From the NCBI GenBank assembly GCA_030666765.1, contig DAOUXE010000010.1, positions 1 through 11,326 on the forward strand: a DNA stretch of 11,326 nt. The letters run 5' to 3'. The notes beneath the pieces are model-generated. The model saw only the letters and a program-made list of their open reading frames with translations. It made no database searches and was not told the origin of the DNA. The DNA is from Methanosarcinales archaeon (GTDB lineage Archaea > Halobacteriota > Methanosarcinia > Methanosarcinales > Methanogasteraceae). Each line of letters starts with the position of its first letter. Position 1 is the stretch's first letter. The position numbers and the translations under genes were made by a program. This document shows positions 1 to 6,408 of this stretch, in pieces.

Positions 1-1397
1 CGAATATCAGGGAAGGCTGGACATTTGTCGCAGCAGTAATCAAGTTCGGGCTCGTGATCTCGATGCTACCGCTGATACTCAAAGGGAGTGTGGTCACTTG
101 CACGGTTGTTGAGATGCTCCCGAATCTTCCAATCGCGTTTAAGGTTGACGCATTCGGGATACTATTCGCGATCACATCCTCGTTCTTGTGGATATTCGTC
201 TCGTCCTACTCCATCGGATACATGCGGTCGCTAAATGAACATGCGCAGACCAGATACTTCTTCTGCTTCGCAATAGCACTCTCTTCAGCCGTTGGAATTG
301 CGTTCTCAGCAAACCTGATCACGCTCTTCTTGTTCTACGAACTCCTGACGATCTCGACATACCCACTCGTTGCGCACAACGAGACACCAGAGGCGATCAG
401 TTCGGGCAGGAAGTACCTGACGTATCTGATGATCGCAGGAGTCTCACTACTGTTCTCGATTCTGGTGGTCTATCACCACACCGGCACAACAGAGTTCTCA
501 TTTGCTGGCATCGCAGGAATGGAGACGATACCACAGACAACACTCATAATCCTCTTCATAACGTTCATGATCGGATGCGCCAAAGCCGCGTTCATGCCAC
601 TTCACGCGTGGCTGCCAGCGGCGATGGTCGCACCGACTCCGGTGAGCGCACTTCTCCACGCAGTGGCAGTTGTGAAAGCAGGCGTCTTCACAGCGGTACG
701 GGTCATCCTCTACGTCTACGGGGTCGATCTGATGCAAAGCAGTGGTATTTGGCTCTACATGGCGTATTTCGTATCGATCACAATCATTCTCGCCTCGATC
801 TACGCACTGATGCAGGACAACCTCAAGAAACGGCTTGCGTACTCGACGGTGAGCCAGTTATCCTATATCGTGCTTGGAGCAGTGCTCATAACACCGCATG
901 GACTCACAGGCGGGATGCTGCACATACCATATCATGCGTTCATGAAGATCACGCTCTTCATGTGTGCTGGCGCTCTGATTGTGACTGCTAAGAAGGAGAA
1001 TATCAGCGAGATGAACGGAATCGCCAGACAGATGCCGATCACGATGCTTGCATTCACAGTCGGAGCCCTCGGCATGATCGGGATGCCACCAGTCGGGGGG
1101 TATGTGACCAAGTGGTTCCTGCTCCTGGGTGCCGCGGAGCTGCACAGCATGATTCTCATAGCAGTGCTGCTCGTAAGTGCGGTCTTGAATGCCGCATACT
1201 TCTTCCCGGTCATATATGTTGCGTTTTTCAAGAAGCCGGACCATAAACTTGTGTACAAGGAGGCACCGCTTACAATGCTTGTGCCGCTTGTCTTGACCGC
1301 GATCATCTCGATTGTGATCGGGATATGGCCCGATGCGCCGGGGATGTTTCTGGATATCGTAGAGATAGCGGTTGCAAATGTTACCGGAGGGATCTAA
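1..1397 (+). CDS. mrpD: MrpD/MnhD-like cation/proton antiporter subunit, 5' end cut by window
   Basis: Proton-conducting membrane subunit of the Mrp antiporter / complex I family (Proton_antipo_M), expected to move H+ or Na+ across the cytoplasmic membrane within a multi-subunit complex. The reading frame (full codons from base 3) is open to the window edge. The residues before the GTG at 54 (WTFVAAVIKFGL) continue the usual family sequence, so that GTG is internal and the gene starts upstream. Counted from that GTG, the conserved motifs are a membrane glutamate in FLFYELLTIS (E96), the CAKAAFMPLHAWLPAA segment (K177), the ALLHAVAVVKAG helix (K208), and the KKRLAYSTVSQLSY loop. About 12-14 hydrophobic helices fill the sequence. 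The stop is 2 nt before the next gene, whose ribosome binding site (GGAGGG, 1386-1391) lies inside this gene, so the two are co-translated. Family assignment is secure; the transported ion is not visible. Confidence 0.93.
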   Translation, partial: NIREGWTFVAAVIKFGLVISMLPLILKGSVVTCTVVEMLPNLPIAFKVDAFGILFAITSSFLWIFVSSYSIGYMRSLNEHAQTRYFFCFAIALSSAVGIAFSANLITLFLFYELLTISTYPLVAHNETPEAISSGRKYLTYLMIAGVSLLFSILVVYHHTGTTEFSFAGIAGMETIPQTTLIILFITFMIGCAKAAFMPLHAWLPAAMVAPTPVSALLHAVAVVKAGVFTAVRVILYVYGVDLMQSSGIWLYMAYFVSITIILASIYALMQDNLKKRLAYSTVSQLSYIVLGAVLITPHGLTGGMLHIPYHAFMKITLFMCAGALIVTAKKENISEMNGIARQMPITMLAFTVGALGMIGMPPVGGYVTKWFLLLGAAELHSMILIAVLLVSAVLNAAYFFPVIYVAFFKKPDHKLVYKEAPLTMLVPLVLTAIISIVIGIWPDAPGMFLDIVEIAVANVTGGI

Positions 1398-1399
1398 CG

Positions 1400-1717
1400 A
1401 TGTGGTTCTTAGAAAGATGGTTGGAAAACAAAAAAACCGTGAAAAAATTAGTTTACGTGCTCTACGCAAGTCTTATCATCAGTTGTCTGCTCGGATTTGC
1501 GATTCATCTTGCGCCACCCGCGGAGCACGCCGAGCATGATGAGCATGCCGCACCTGCCGAGCACGGCGAACATGAGGAACACGCTCCTTTCGCATTCGAG
1601 CAGATTCCGATCTTCAGTGCGATCTTTGGGTTCATCGTATGCGCACTGCTCGGTCTCGGTTCAAAGGCGTACGGGCACAACGTTGTCATGAAGGAGGAGG
1701 ATTACTATGACAAGTGA
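1400..1717 (+). CDS. Small two-helix membrane protein with His-rich loop, in the antiporter operon
   Basis: A 105-residue protein between two MrpD-like subunits. The start is ATG at 1400 with GGAGGG 8 nt upstream. A charged N-terminus (WLENKKTVKK) precedes helix 1 (about residues 16-38). A loop (about 39-66) follows, with six histidines spaced mainly as EH or HxxH-like repeats (H43, H46, H49, H55, H58, H61) among Glu, Asp, Ala and Pro. Helix 2 spans about 67-88 and is followed by an acidic tail (KEEDYYDK). By the positive-inside rule the loop should face outside. The last 11 nt overlap the next gene, so all three are translationally coupled. I do not recognise it as a canonical Mrp subunit (A-G). 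Its position suggests an accessory subunit. The loop could bind a metal or sense pH (inference), or be a simple hydrophilic spacer. Confidence 0.85.
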   Translation: MWFLERWLENKKTVKKLVYVLYASLIISCLLGFAIHLAPPAEHAEHDEHAAPAEHGEHEEHAPFAFEQIPIFSAIFGFIVCALLGLGSKAYGHNVVMKEEDYYDK

Positions 1718-3722
1718 GATTATGACCGTGCCACCAGCCGCGATATTCATCGTCGGCGCACTCTTAATCCCACTCTTCAAAGGAAAGCTGCGGCAGGCAT
1801 ACCTGCTACTGATAGCGGTTGCAGCCATCCTCGATGTGTACTTTATGCAAGGGGGTGTCTACTGGCTCCACCCGTTCATGGAGTATGAACTGGTCTTTGG
1901 GAGGGTCGATCTCTTAAGCAAGTGCTTCGCGTATGTCTTCACAATCGCGGCTCTCGCAATGACGTTTTATGCGTTGCGTGTTACGGAGGCAGGCGAACAT
2001 ATTGCCGCGTTCCTTTATATCGGAAGCGCTCTTGGCGTCGTCTTTGCAGGCGACTTGATCACGGTCTTCATCTTCTGGGAGGTCATGGCGTGGGCATCAG
2101 TCGCATTGATCTGGTACAGGCGCACGAAGGCATCGGTCGATGCGGGATTTCGATACTTGCTGGTGCATGTCGGGGGTGGCGTCCTACTCCTCGGCGGAAT
2201 CATCCTCTACATGCAGGAACCAGGTGGGCTTGTTGACGGCTCTCTGATCATTAACGGCTCTCTGGCTAAAGTTGTTCCATTCACAATCGACGCGTTCACT
2301 TACGCATCCCCAGCAACAATCTTGATCCTCCTCGGATTCATCATCAACGCGGCAGTGCCGCCGCTCCACGCATGGCTGCCTGACGCGTATCCTGAGGCAA
2401 CGATCACTGGTGCGGTCTTCATGACCGCGTTCACCACAAAAACAGCGGTCTATGTACTTGCCCGTGGGTTTGCAGGATTCACAATAGACGGATTAGCAAT
2501 CCTGATGTGGCTCGGCGCAATAATGGCAATATATGGAGTTGTCTACGCTATTCTTGAGAACAACATCAGAAGGCTTCTCGCCTACCACATTGTGAGTCAG
2601 GTTGGTTACATGGTCTGCGGTATCGGGATTGCGGCAAGTGCTGCAAGCGTGACTGGCACCAGTATCATCAGCCAGACCGCAATTGACGGAACCGCAGCAC
2701 ATGCATTCTGTCACATCCTCTACAAAGGGCTCCTCTTCATGAGCGCAGGCGCAATCATCTACATGACCGGCAAAAGCAAGCTCACAGAATTAGGCGGGCT
2801 CTACAAGGTCATGCCGCTCACGATGATCTTCTACATGATCGCAGCGTTCTCGATTTCAGGAGTGCCGCTCTTTAACGGCTTCACAAGCAAATCTGTAATC
2901 ATCCATGCCGCAGAGATGGCTGGCAATGCGCCAATCTTCCTGATGCTCGAGATTGCTGCGGTCGGAACATTTCTATCAGTCGGTCTGAAGCTGCCGTACT
3001 TCGCATTCTTCGGAAAAGACTCCGGGATAAAGGCAAAGGACCCGCCCACAAACATGCTAATCGGAATGGGTATCGCAGCATTCCTGTGCATCCTTCTCGG
3101 AGTGTACCCGAGTCTGCTCTACAACATACTGCCATATCCTGCGGCGATTGCCGATTATGCGCCGTACGCAGCAGGGCACGTCATAGGATCGCTCCAGTTA
3201 CTGCTCTTTACTTATGCGGGTTTCCTCGTCCTCAAGAAGAAACTACAGCCTGAGAATACAATCAGTCTCGATACCGACTGGTTCTACCGCAAAGGCGGCG
3301 TGATATTTATGTGGGTTGTGAACAACCCGCTCGCACGTAGCACACAATGGACGATTGACGCAACGCTGGCTGTCAAGGACTTCGCGGTCTGGTTCAGCAA
3401 GAATCCAATCGAAGCGCTCGGAATCATTACAGACAAACTCTGTCTCGGGGTTCTAAGCATCTCAGAGGGGGCGACTGCATCCGGAAAGAGTGCGAAAGCG
3501 ACGCTTGATTCTCGCATGAGCGCGTATCCGGGAGAGCCTGTCAGAAGAGACCCAATCGGGGTCTCGGTCTTGCTTGGAACAGCATTCCTGTTCGCGTATC
3601 TGGTGATCTATGTGGTCGCCCCGCATCTGTCGGTCTATTCGATGATCGGTCTGTTTGTGGTTGCGGTGATCACGGGGATCGGGATGAGGGTGCGGGAGAT
3701 GATGCGGGGGGTGGGGGGGTGA
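1707..3722 (+). CDS. Second MrpD/NuoL-like antiporter subunit, long form (671 aa)
   Basis: Large polytopic protein of the Proton_antipo_M family, a second proton channel subunit beside the MrpD-like gene upstream. The start is ATG at 1707, preceded by AGGAGGAGG ending 6 nt before it, overlapping the small gene by 11 nt. Key membrane residues are present: a glutamate in IFWEVMAW (E125), VPPLHAWLPDAYPEA (219-231), a lysine in FTTKTAVYV (K245), NNIRRLLAYHIVSQVGY (285-301), an AHAFCHILYKGLLF helix (H332, H336, K340), and FTSKS (K395). At 671 aa it is longer than a typical ~490-aa MrpD. The extra C-terminal part (about 490-671) has an amphipathic region and two final helices, reminiscent of the NuoL or MrpA-like extension. 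The last codons run through a very G-rich tract. It is the last gene of the operon in this orientation. The catalytic partner of the complex is outside the window. Confidence 0.93.
   Translation: MTSEIMTVPPAAIFIVGALLIPLFKGKLRQAYLLLIAVAAILDVYFMQGGVYWLHPFMEYELVFGRVDLLSKCFAYVFTIAALAMTFYALRVTEAGEHIAAFLYIGSALGVVFAGDLITVFIFWEVMAWASVALIWYRRTKASVDAGFRYLLVHVGGGVLLLGGIILYMQEPGGLVDGSLIINGSLAKVVPFTIDAFTYASPATILILLGFIINAAVPPLHAWLPDAYPEATITGAVFMTAFTTKTAVYVLARGFAGFTIDGLAILMWLGAIMAIYGVVYAILENNIRRLLAYHIVSQVGYMVCGIGIAASAASVTGTSIISQTAIDGTAAHAFCHILYKGLLFMSAGAIIYMTGKSKLTELGGLYKVMPLTMIFYMIAAFSISGVPLFNGFTSKSVIIHAAEMAGNAPIFLMLEIAAVGTFLSVGLKLPYFAFFGKDSGIKAKDPPTNMLIGMGIAAFLCILLGVYPSLLYNILPYPAAIADYAPYAAGHVIGSLQLLLFTYAGFLVLKKKLQPENTISLDTDWFYRKGGVIFMWVVNNPLARSTQWTIDATLAVKDFAVWFSKNPIEALGIITDKLCLGVLSISEGATASGKSAKATLDSRMSAYPGEPVRRDPIGVSVLLGTAFLFAYLVIYVVAPHLSVYSMIGLFVVAVITGIGMRVREMMRGVGG
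3690..3722 (+). repeat. G-rich 3' end of the antiporter gene, matched at 4351-4383
   Basis: The last 33 bases of the 671-aa antiporter gene (coding VREMMRGVGG and stop) match 4351-4383 at 30 of 33 positions, in the same orientation, with the stop codon included. A weaker similarity is seen at 6429-6450. The end of the block holds two long G runs (3706-3711 and 3713-3719). See the partner entry at 4351 for the possible meaning. Confidence 0.7.
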
Positions 3723-3747
3723 TACCAGACTAATTGAGACTCTGGTA
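3723..3747. terminator. Inverted repeat between convergent antiporter and toxin genes
   Basis: Perfect 7-bp inverted repeat (TACCAGA 3723-3729, TCTGGTA 3741-3747) with an 11-base loop, starting one base after the stop of the 671-aa antiporter gene and containing the minus-strand stop codon of the toxin gene. Its place between two convergent genes suggests a shared transcription or mRNA 3' end structure. There is no clear T tract on either side, so a terminator role is only a guess. Confidence 0.35.
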
Positions 3748-4012
3748 CACGCTTTTCCTAGGACCTACCGTTATGAGATATATTTCATTTGTATCATATT
3801 TTATGGCGTATATCTCCCGGTACTTTCCAACTCTCAATCCATATAATCTACCAAAGTGCGCATCATCAATTCCTGTTAGCGTTCTACCCATTGTGGGTTT
3901 CGACTTCAGCTCGATCGCATTCTTTAGAATCCTCGTCTGGGTCTCCTTATCCTTCAGTTTGTCAAAATTCTTCTTGAATTCTTCTGTAAAAATAAGATCG
4001 AATAATTTTCAT
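3730..4012 (-). pseudogene. RelE/ParE-type toxin, frameshifted just after the start codon
   Basis: On the minus strand the ATG at 4012-4010 is followed by an AAAA run (4009-4006). Read directly, it hits a stop after 16 codons. Dropping one A gives a continuous 93-residue protein beginning MKLFDLIFTEEFKKNF and ending at TAG 3732-3730. The restored protein has the RelE/ParE shape: an N-terminal helical pair, then GLRVGKYREIYAI (58-70), then EIYLITVGPRKSVYQ (76-90), the usual strands of toxins that cleave ribosome-associated mRNA or poison gyrase. No ATG, GTG or TTG start exists near the beginning of the toxin frame. The antitoxin gene lies 18 nt upstream, as in type II operons. It may be an inactivated toxin, a frameshift-regulated gene, or a sequencing error in a homopolymer. 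The family call is firm at the fold level; RelE versus ParE is not decided. Confidence 0.8.
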
Positions 4013-4030
4013 CACCGGGAAAAAAGAGCA

Positions 4031-4228
4031 TCATGCAAGCAATTCCTGATACATCCCCATAAACTCTTCTTCTGAGAAAAACCGATCATTGCGAATGTCC
4101 TCGATCCCTTTTTTTATGCTCTCTATCTCCACCCGGTCAGAGAGTGTCTCCAATGTCTCAAGTAGGCTTTCGTATATGTGTCTTGGTATCGTTACCATTT
4201 CTACATCGGCGCTTGAAACTTCTGTCAT
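4031..4228 (-). CDS. Small antitoxin partner of the RelE/ParE-type toxin
   Basis: A 65-residue acidic protein starting at ATG 4228-4226 and ending at TGA 4033-4031, directly upstream of the toxin frame with 18 nt between them. It begins with a short polar lead, then VTIPRHIYESLLETLETL (about 12-29), a helix (residues 30-47) and an acidic tail with FFSEEEFMGMYQELLA (50-65). Short proteins of this type, with a strand plus helices ending in an acidic toxin-wrapping tail, precede RelE/ParE toxins in archaea, where they neutralise the toxin and repress the operon. I infer the role mainly from size, composition and operon order and do not assign a named antitoxin family. The ribosome binding site is weak (CGAGACG region). 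A TATA-like box lies about 37-46 bases upstream. If the toxin is truly broken, this gene may be a free-standing antitoxin. Confidence 0.72.
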   Translation of the reverse strand: MTEVSSADVEMVTIPRHIYESLLETLETLSDRVEIESIKKGIEDIRNDRFFSEEEFMGMYQELLA

Positions 4229-4264
4229 CGTATCGTCTCGTTGTTCTAATGTCCCTGTCGCTCT

Positions 4265-4274
4265 ACATATAGTT
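4265..4274 (-). promoter_or_regulatory. TATA-box-like promoter for the toxin-antitoxin operon
   Basis: On the minus strand the segment reads AAACTATATG, an archaeal TATA-box-like sequence 36 bases before the antitoxin ATG. Transcription starting about 25 bases downstream would leave a leader of roughly 15-20 nt. The match is to the general archaeal consensus only. Confidence 0.45.
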
Positions 4275-4350
4275 TACGAGATGGAAGATGCTGGTGCATG
4301 GGCGGTTTGTCCCGGTTGACAAGTCGGATTTCCGGAATCAGGCTTGCTCA

Positions 4351-4383
4351 GTGAGGGAGATGATGCGAGGGGTGGAGGGGTGA
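4351..4383 (+). repeat. Near-copy of the antiporter gene 3' end, followed by a hairpin
   Basis: Thirty of 33 bases match 3690-3722. In the same frame the copy encodes VREMMRGVEG and a stop, one residue different from the real C-terminus. It is followed 12 bases later by a terminator-like hairpin. One reading is that the toxin-antitoxin cassette was inserted between a duplicated gene end and the original terminator. The alternative is chance similarity of low-complexity G-rich sequence. Confidence 0.6.
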
Positions 4384-4395
4384 GATTGTGCGGCG

Positions 4396-4424
4396 GGCGG
4401 AGAAGTCCGCCATTTGTTATTTTT
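4396..4424 (+). terminator. Hairpin plus T-rich tract, terminator-like
   Basis: Perfect 6-bp stem GGCGGA (4396-4401) and TCCGCC (4406-4411) with a GAAG tetraloop, followed by a T-rich stretch ending in five T (4420-4424). Archaeal termination relies mainly on T tracts, and this one is plausible for plus-strand transcripts. It sits right after the copy of the antiporter gene end, which fits an original operon terminator displaced from 3722. Confidence 0.5.
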
Positions 4425-4507
4425 GGTGTTTCTTCGCCACAGGGGTGAACAAGCGTTTAAACTTCAGTAGCACCTATCAGATAACATGAGATTTGAACCG
4501 GCACGAT

Positions 4508-4527
4508 GCCATCAAAACCCCGATGGC
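4508..4527. other. Small hairpin of unknown role
   Basis: GCCATC (4508-4513) and GATGGC (4522-4527) form a perfect 6-bp stem with an 8-base loop, about 70 bases before the endonuclease-like gene. No T tract follows. It could be an operator-like palindrome or an RNA hairpin; nothing more can be said. Confidence 0.35.
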
Positions 4528-4599
4528 GCACAGGAGTTATCATGAATTTGGCAGATACTAACGGTAGACAAACAATGATATAGAAGGAAGGATTTACCA

Positions 4600-4974
4600 A
4601 TGCCGGCAATCTCTGCCATTAGGATATTAGAAACAGAACCCAATAAGCGGGGTGATCTCTTTAACAGGCTTATGGGGGACCTGTTTTTAGCTCTGGGATA
4701 TAACCGACTGGTTCGACTGAATATTCATAAATCTGGGCGAGAGATAGATATCGAGGTTGACCACCGAACAGAACGAAGACGTGCGATTGCAGAATGCAAA
4801 GCGACTAAAGGCAAGACTGGTGGAAGTGAAATCAATAAGTTTGCCGGAGCTTTGGATGTTGAGAAAAGCAAAACCCCCAATGTCCAAATAACAGGTTACT
4901 TTATTTCTCTATCAGGTTTTAGAGAAACTGCAATAGAACAGGAGAAAGATGCTGGCGGCGATCGCGTCACCTGA
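4600..4974 (+). pseudogene. N-terminal restriction-endonuclease-like domain, truncated
   Basis: A 124-codon ORF from ATG 4600 (GGAAGG 8 nt upstream) to TGA 4972-4974. It resembles the N-terminal PD-(D/E)XK/Mrr-like nuclease domain of large archaeal NTPase proteins. An RGDLFNRLMGDLFLALGY helix region (17-34) is followed by IHKSGREIDIEV (42-53, with acidic residues in EID), then RRRAIAECKATKGK (59-72, giving the E-C-K half of the catalytic motif), then an EINKFAGALDVEK helix (77-89) and GYFISLSGF (98-106). From memory, full-length relatives continue beyond ...GGDRV with a long NTPase part; here the frame ends two codons later. The nuclease core looks intact, so a small active domain is possible, but a gene remnant after a deletion is more likely. 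If active it would cut DNA in a defence context. Confidence 0.6.
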
Positions 4975-5338
4975 TGTTCAATATGTAGCTTCCTGGGCAA
5001 TCTCATATTTACCGCTAATTGACAGAAAGTCAAAACCACTTCTGGAACCCGACCCCGGCCTGATTGGCTTTATTAAGAAACAGTTTTTACTTGACGAGGA
5101 TGATTACAGAGTTCGTGCAAAGAAAAGAGCTTCACTGGTCACGGGGTTTTACTGGAAGGCACCATGGGCTGACGAGGAATTAGCACAGTTAGTAGCATCG
5201 ATTTATGAGGATGAATTTGGTGATCGTTCAACGTTGGACCCCCTTCTCAAAGCGCTTGGCGAACCCGGTATGGCTCAACTTGAAGCCTTGAAACAAAAGC
5301 AGGATGAAAGAGAGGTGGCGACGATCGATGATGTTTGA
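4949..5338 (+). CDS. Unrecognised 129-aa ORF, possible C-terminal remnant, coupled to Fic
   Basis: An open frame from ATG 4949 (GGAG at 4941-4944, a rather short 4-nt spacer) to TGA 5336-5338, overlapping the endonuclease-like ORF by 26 nt and the Fic gene by 11 nt. I do not recognise the family. The protein is soluble, with no signal peptide or membrane helix. It has VQYVASWAISYLPLIDRKSK (10-29), a charged helical middle (FLLDEDDYRVRAKKRASLV), an aromatic patch (FYWKAPWADEELAQL) and a charged Glu/Lys/Gln-rich end. The composition and codon use look genuine. The first ~6 residues lie in DNA that belongs to the endonuclease gene in another frame, so the ATG may be accidental and the ORF may be the tail of a larger gene joined by deletion. 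The overlap with Fic could mean co-translation. Confidence 0.5.
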   Translation: MLAAIASPDVQYVASWAISYLPLIDRKSKPLLEPDPGLIGFIKKQFLLDEDDYRVRAKKRASLVTGFYWKAPWADEELAQLVASIYEDEFGDRSTLDPLLKALGEPGMAQLEALKQKQDEREVATIDDV

Positions 5339-6368
5339 ACCAAATTTCAGCTACACCAACAAGATCGTGAGGAATCTCACCTTTACCGCAGATGCTCGAG
5401 CGATCATCCTGAATGCACCCCTTATTCCCAAATGGGAGGTCTCTCTACGAAGGGATGCCTTGCTGAGAAGCGCACACGCGTCAACGGCTATTGAGGGCAA
5501 TCCTCTCTCTTTTGAGGAGGTCAGTGCTCTGGCTGCCGGAAGGGAGGTCATGGTAAGAAGAAAAGACAGGCAGGAGGTCTTGAATTATCTTGAAGCTCTG
5601 GAAAAGATACCGGATTTTGCAAAAAATGCCCCTTTTACAGCAGATGATTTTTTAGAGGTTCACAAGGTTGTAACAAAGGATACGCTGGAGAACCCCAAAG
5701 ATGTGGGCGCGTTCCGGGATTGTCAGGTATTTGTGGGCAACAGGATCACTGGCGAGGTCGTCTTCATGCCGCCCCCAACAGACAAGGTTCCCGGGTTGGT
5801 TGGTGAGTTTCTCGAATGGTTCAACTCCGGAGAAGCTGAAAAGATCGACCCGGTTATAGCGGCGGGCGTGACACATTACGAGATTGCGAGGATTCATCCG
5901 TTCATAGATGGAAACGGCAGAACAGTAAGGACGATGGCAACCTTAACGCTCTATAAACAGGGATTTGATCTTAAACGATTCTTTGCTCTGGATGATTACT
6001 ATGACCATGATCGGCGGAGTTATTACGCGGCTCTGAGGCGTGTGGATCCGACTACACTGGATTTGACAGGCTGGCTGGAGTACTTTACGGGTGGCGTGGC
6101 AGTGAGCATCAAGGCAGTGCGGGACCGGGTTCTCGGTCTGAGCAAGGATGTAAAATTTCTCAAGGAGCGGGGACCGATCGCATTAACTGAGAGGCAGATG
6201 AGGATTGTAGAGTGGATGATGGAAAAAGGAAAGATCACAAACAGGGATGTGAGGGGGATATTTGAGATATCGAACCGGGCGGCACTGGACGAGATGTCCA
6301 AACTGCTGGAACTTGGAGTGATAAAGCAGGTGGGCAAAGGAAGGAGTGTTCACTATGTACTTGAGTGA
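5328..6368 (+). CDS. Fic family protein with N-terminal inhibitory motif and winged helix
   Basis: A 346-residue Fic/DOC protein. Most Fic enzymes attach AMP from ATP to a hydroxyl side chain of a target protein. The catalytic motif HPFIDGNGRTVR (190-201) is complete, including the histidine base, the acidic metal ligand and the GNGR phosphate loop. An [S/T]xxxE[G/N] inhibitory motif, STAIEGN (52-58), lies near the N-terminus, so this is a class II enzyme that blocks its own ATP site through the glutamate. The flap region (QVFVGNRITGEVVFMPPP) is recognisable. The C-terminus (about 284-346, from LTERQMRIVEWMM) is a winged helix, which suggests DNA binding and self-regulation. The start ATG 5328 is chosen because GAGGTG (5312-5317) lies 10 nt upstream and the family begins near FxPNFSYT. 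ATG 5331 is nearly equal, and an upstream ATG at 5304 lacks a site. It overlaps the preceding ORF by 11 nt. No reading-frame damage is seen. Confidence 0.95.
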   Translation: MMFEPNFSYTNKIVRNLTFTADARAIILNAPLIPKWEVSLRRDALLRSAHASTAIEGNPLSFEEVSALAAGREVMVRRKDRQEVLNYLEALEKIPDFAKNAPFTADDFLEVHKVVTKDTLENPKDVGAFRDCQVFVGNRITGEVVFMPPPTDKVPGLVGEFLEWFNSGEAEKIDPVIAAGVTHYEIARIHPFIDGNGRTVRTMATLTLYKQGFDLKRFFALDDYYDHDRRSYYAALRRVDPTTLDLTGWLEYFTGGVAVSIKAVRDRVLGLSKDVKFLKERGPIALTERQMRIVEWMMEKGKITNRDVRGIFEISNRAALDEMSKLLELGVIKQVGKGRSVHYVLE

Positions 6369-6372
6369 GATG

Positions 6373-6408
6373 GGTTCACGATTAAGTTCATGATTAGGTT
6401 CACGATTA
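6373..6408. repeat. Three tandem 12-bp repeats after the Fic gene
   Basis: Units GGTTCACGATTA (6373-6384), AGTTCATGATTA (6385-6396) and GGTTCACGATTA (6397-6408) follow each other directly. The middle unit differs at two positions. The block starts 4 bases after the Fic stop, and the last unit contains the minus-strand stop codon of the ATPase remnant. It may be a slippage-born repeat in a non-coding gap or a protein-binding array. Confidence 0.8.

Larger units (their letters stand above)
4229..4599. other. Gene-poor stretch between toxin-antitoxin pair and endonuclease remnant
   Basis: No convincing gene in 371 bases. It holds the antitoxin promoter (4265-4274, minus), a near-copy of the antiporter gene's 3' end (4351-4383), a terminator-like hairpin with T-rich flank (4396-4424), a second small hairpin (4508-4527), and the ribosome binding site GGAAGG (4586-4591) for the gene at 4600. 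In the plus frame that runs into the antiporter-like 3' end, an open stretch begins after TAG 4270-4272 and could be the decayed end of a gene, but I cannot name it. Confidence 0.5.

Noticed and set aside
3703..3720. G-quadruplex-forming sequence at the antiporter 3' end
   Set aside because: Two long G runs could fold, but they encode conserved-looking Gly/Arg codons and nothing supports a function.
3734..4075. Plus-strand open frame of 113 codons opposite the toxin-antitoxin pair
   Set aside because: It is the complement of the RelE/ParE-like toxin frame, whose minus-strand translation is clearly protein-like; the plus-strand product has no family features or ribosome binding site.
4281..4383. 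Possible gene remnant ending in VREMMRGVEG
   Set aside because: Only the last ten residues match anything in the window; the preceding open stretch is short and unrecognised, so only the repeat is reported.
4486..4540. Possible tRNA on the minus strand (a GGTTCAAATC T-loop-like string)
   Set aside because: The T-stem does not pair and no anticodon arm or acceptor stem could be folded around it.
6373..6408. CRISPR-like repeats
   Set aside because: Units are 12 bases and directly tandem without spacers; no cas genes are present.
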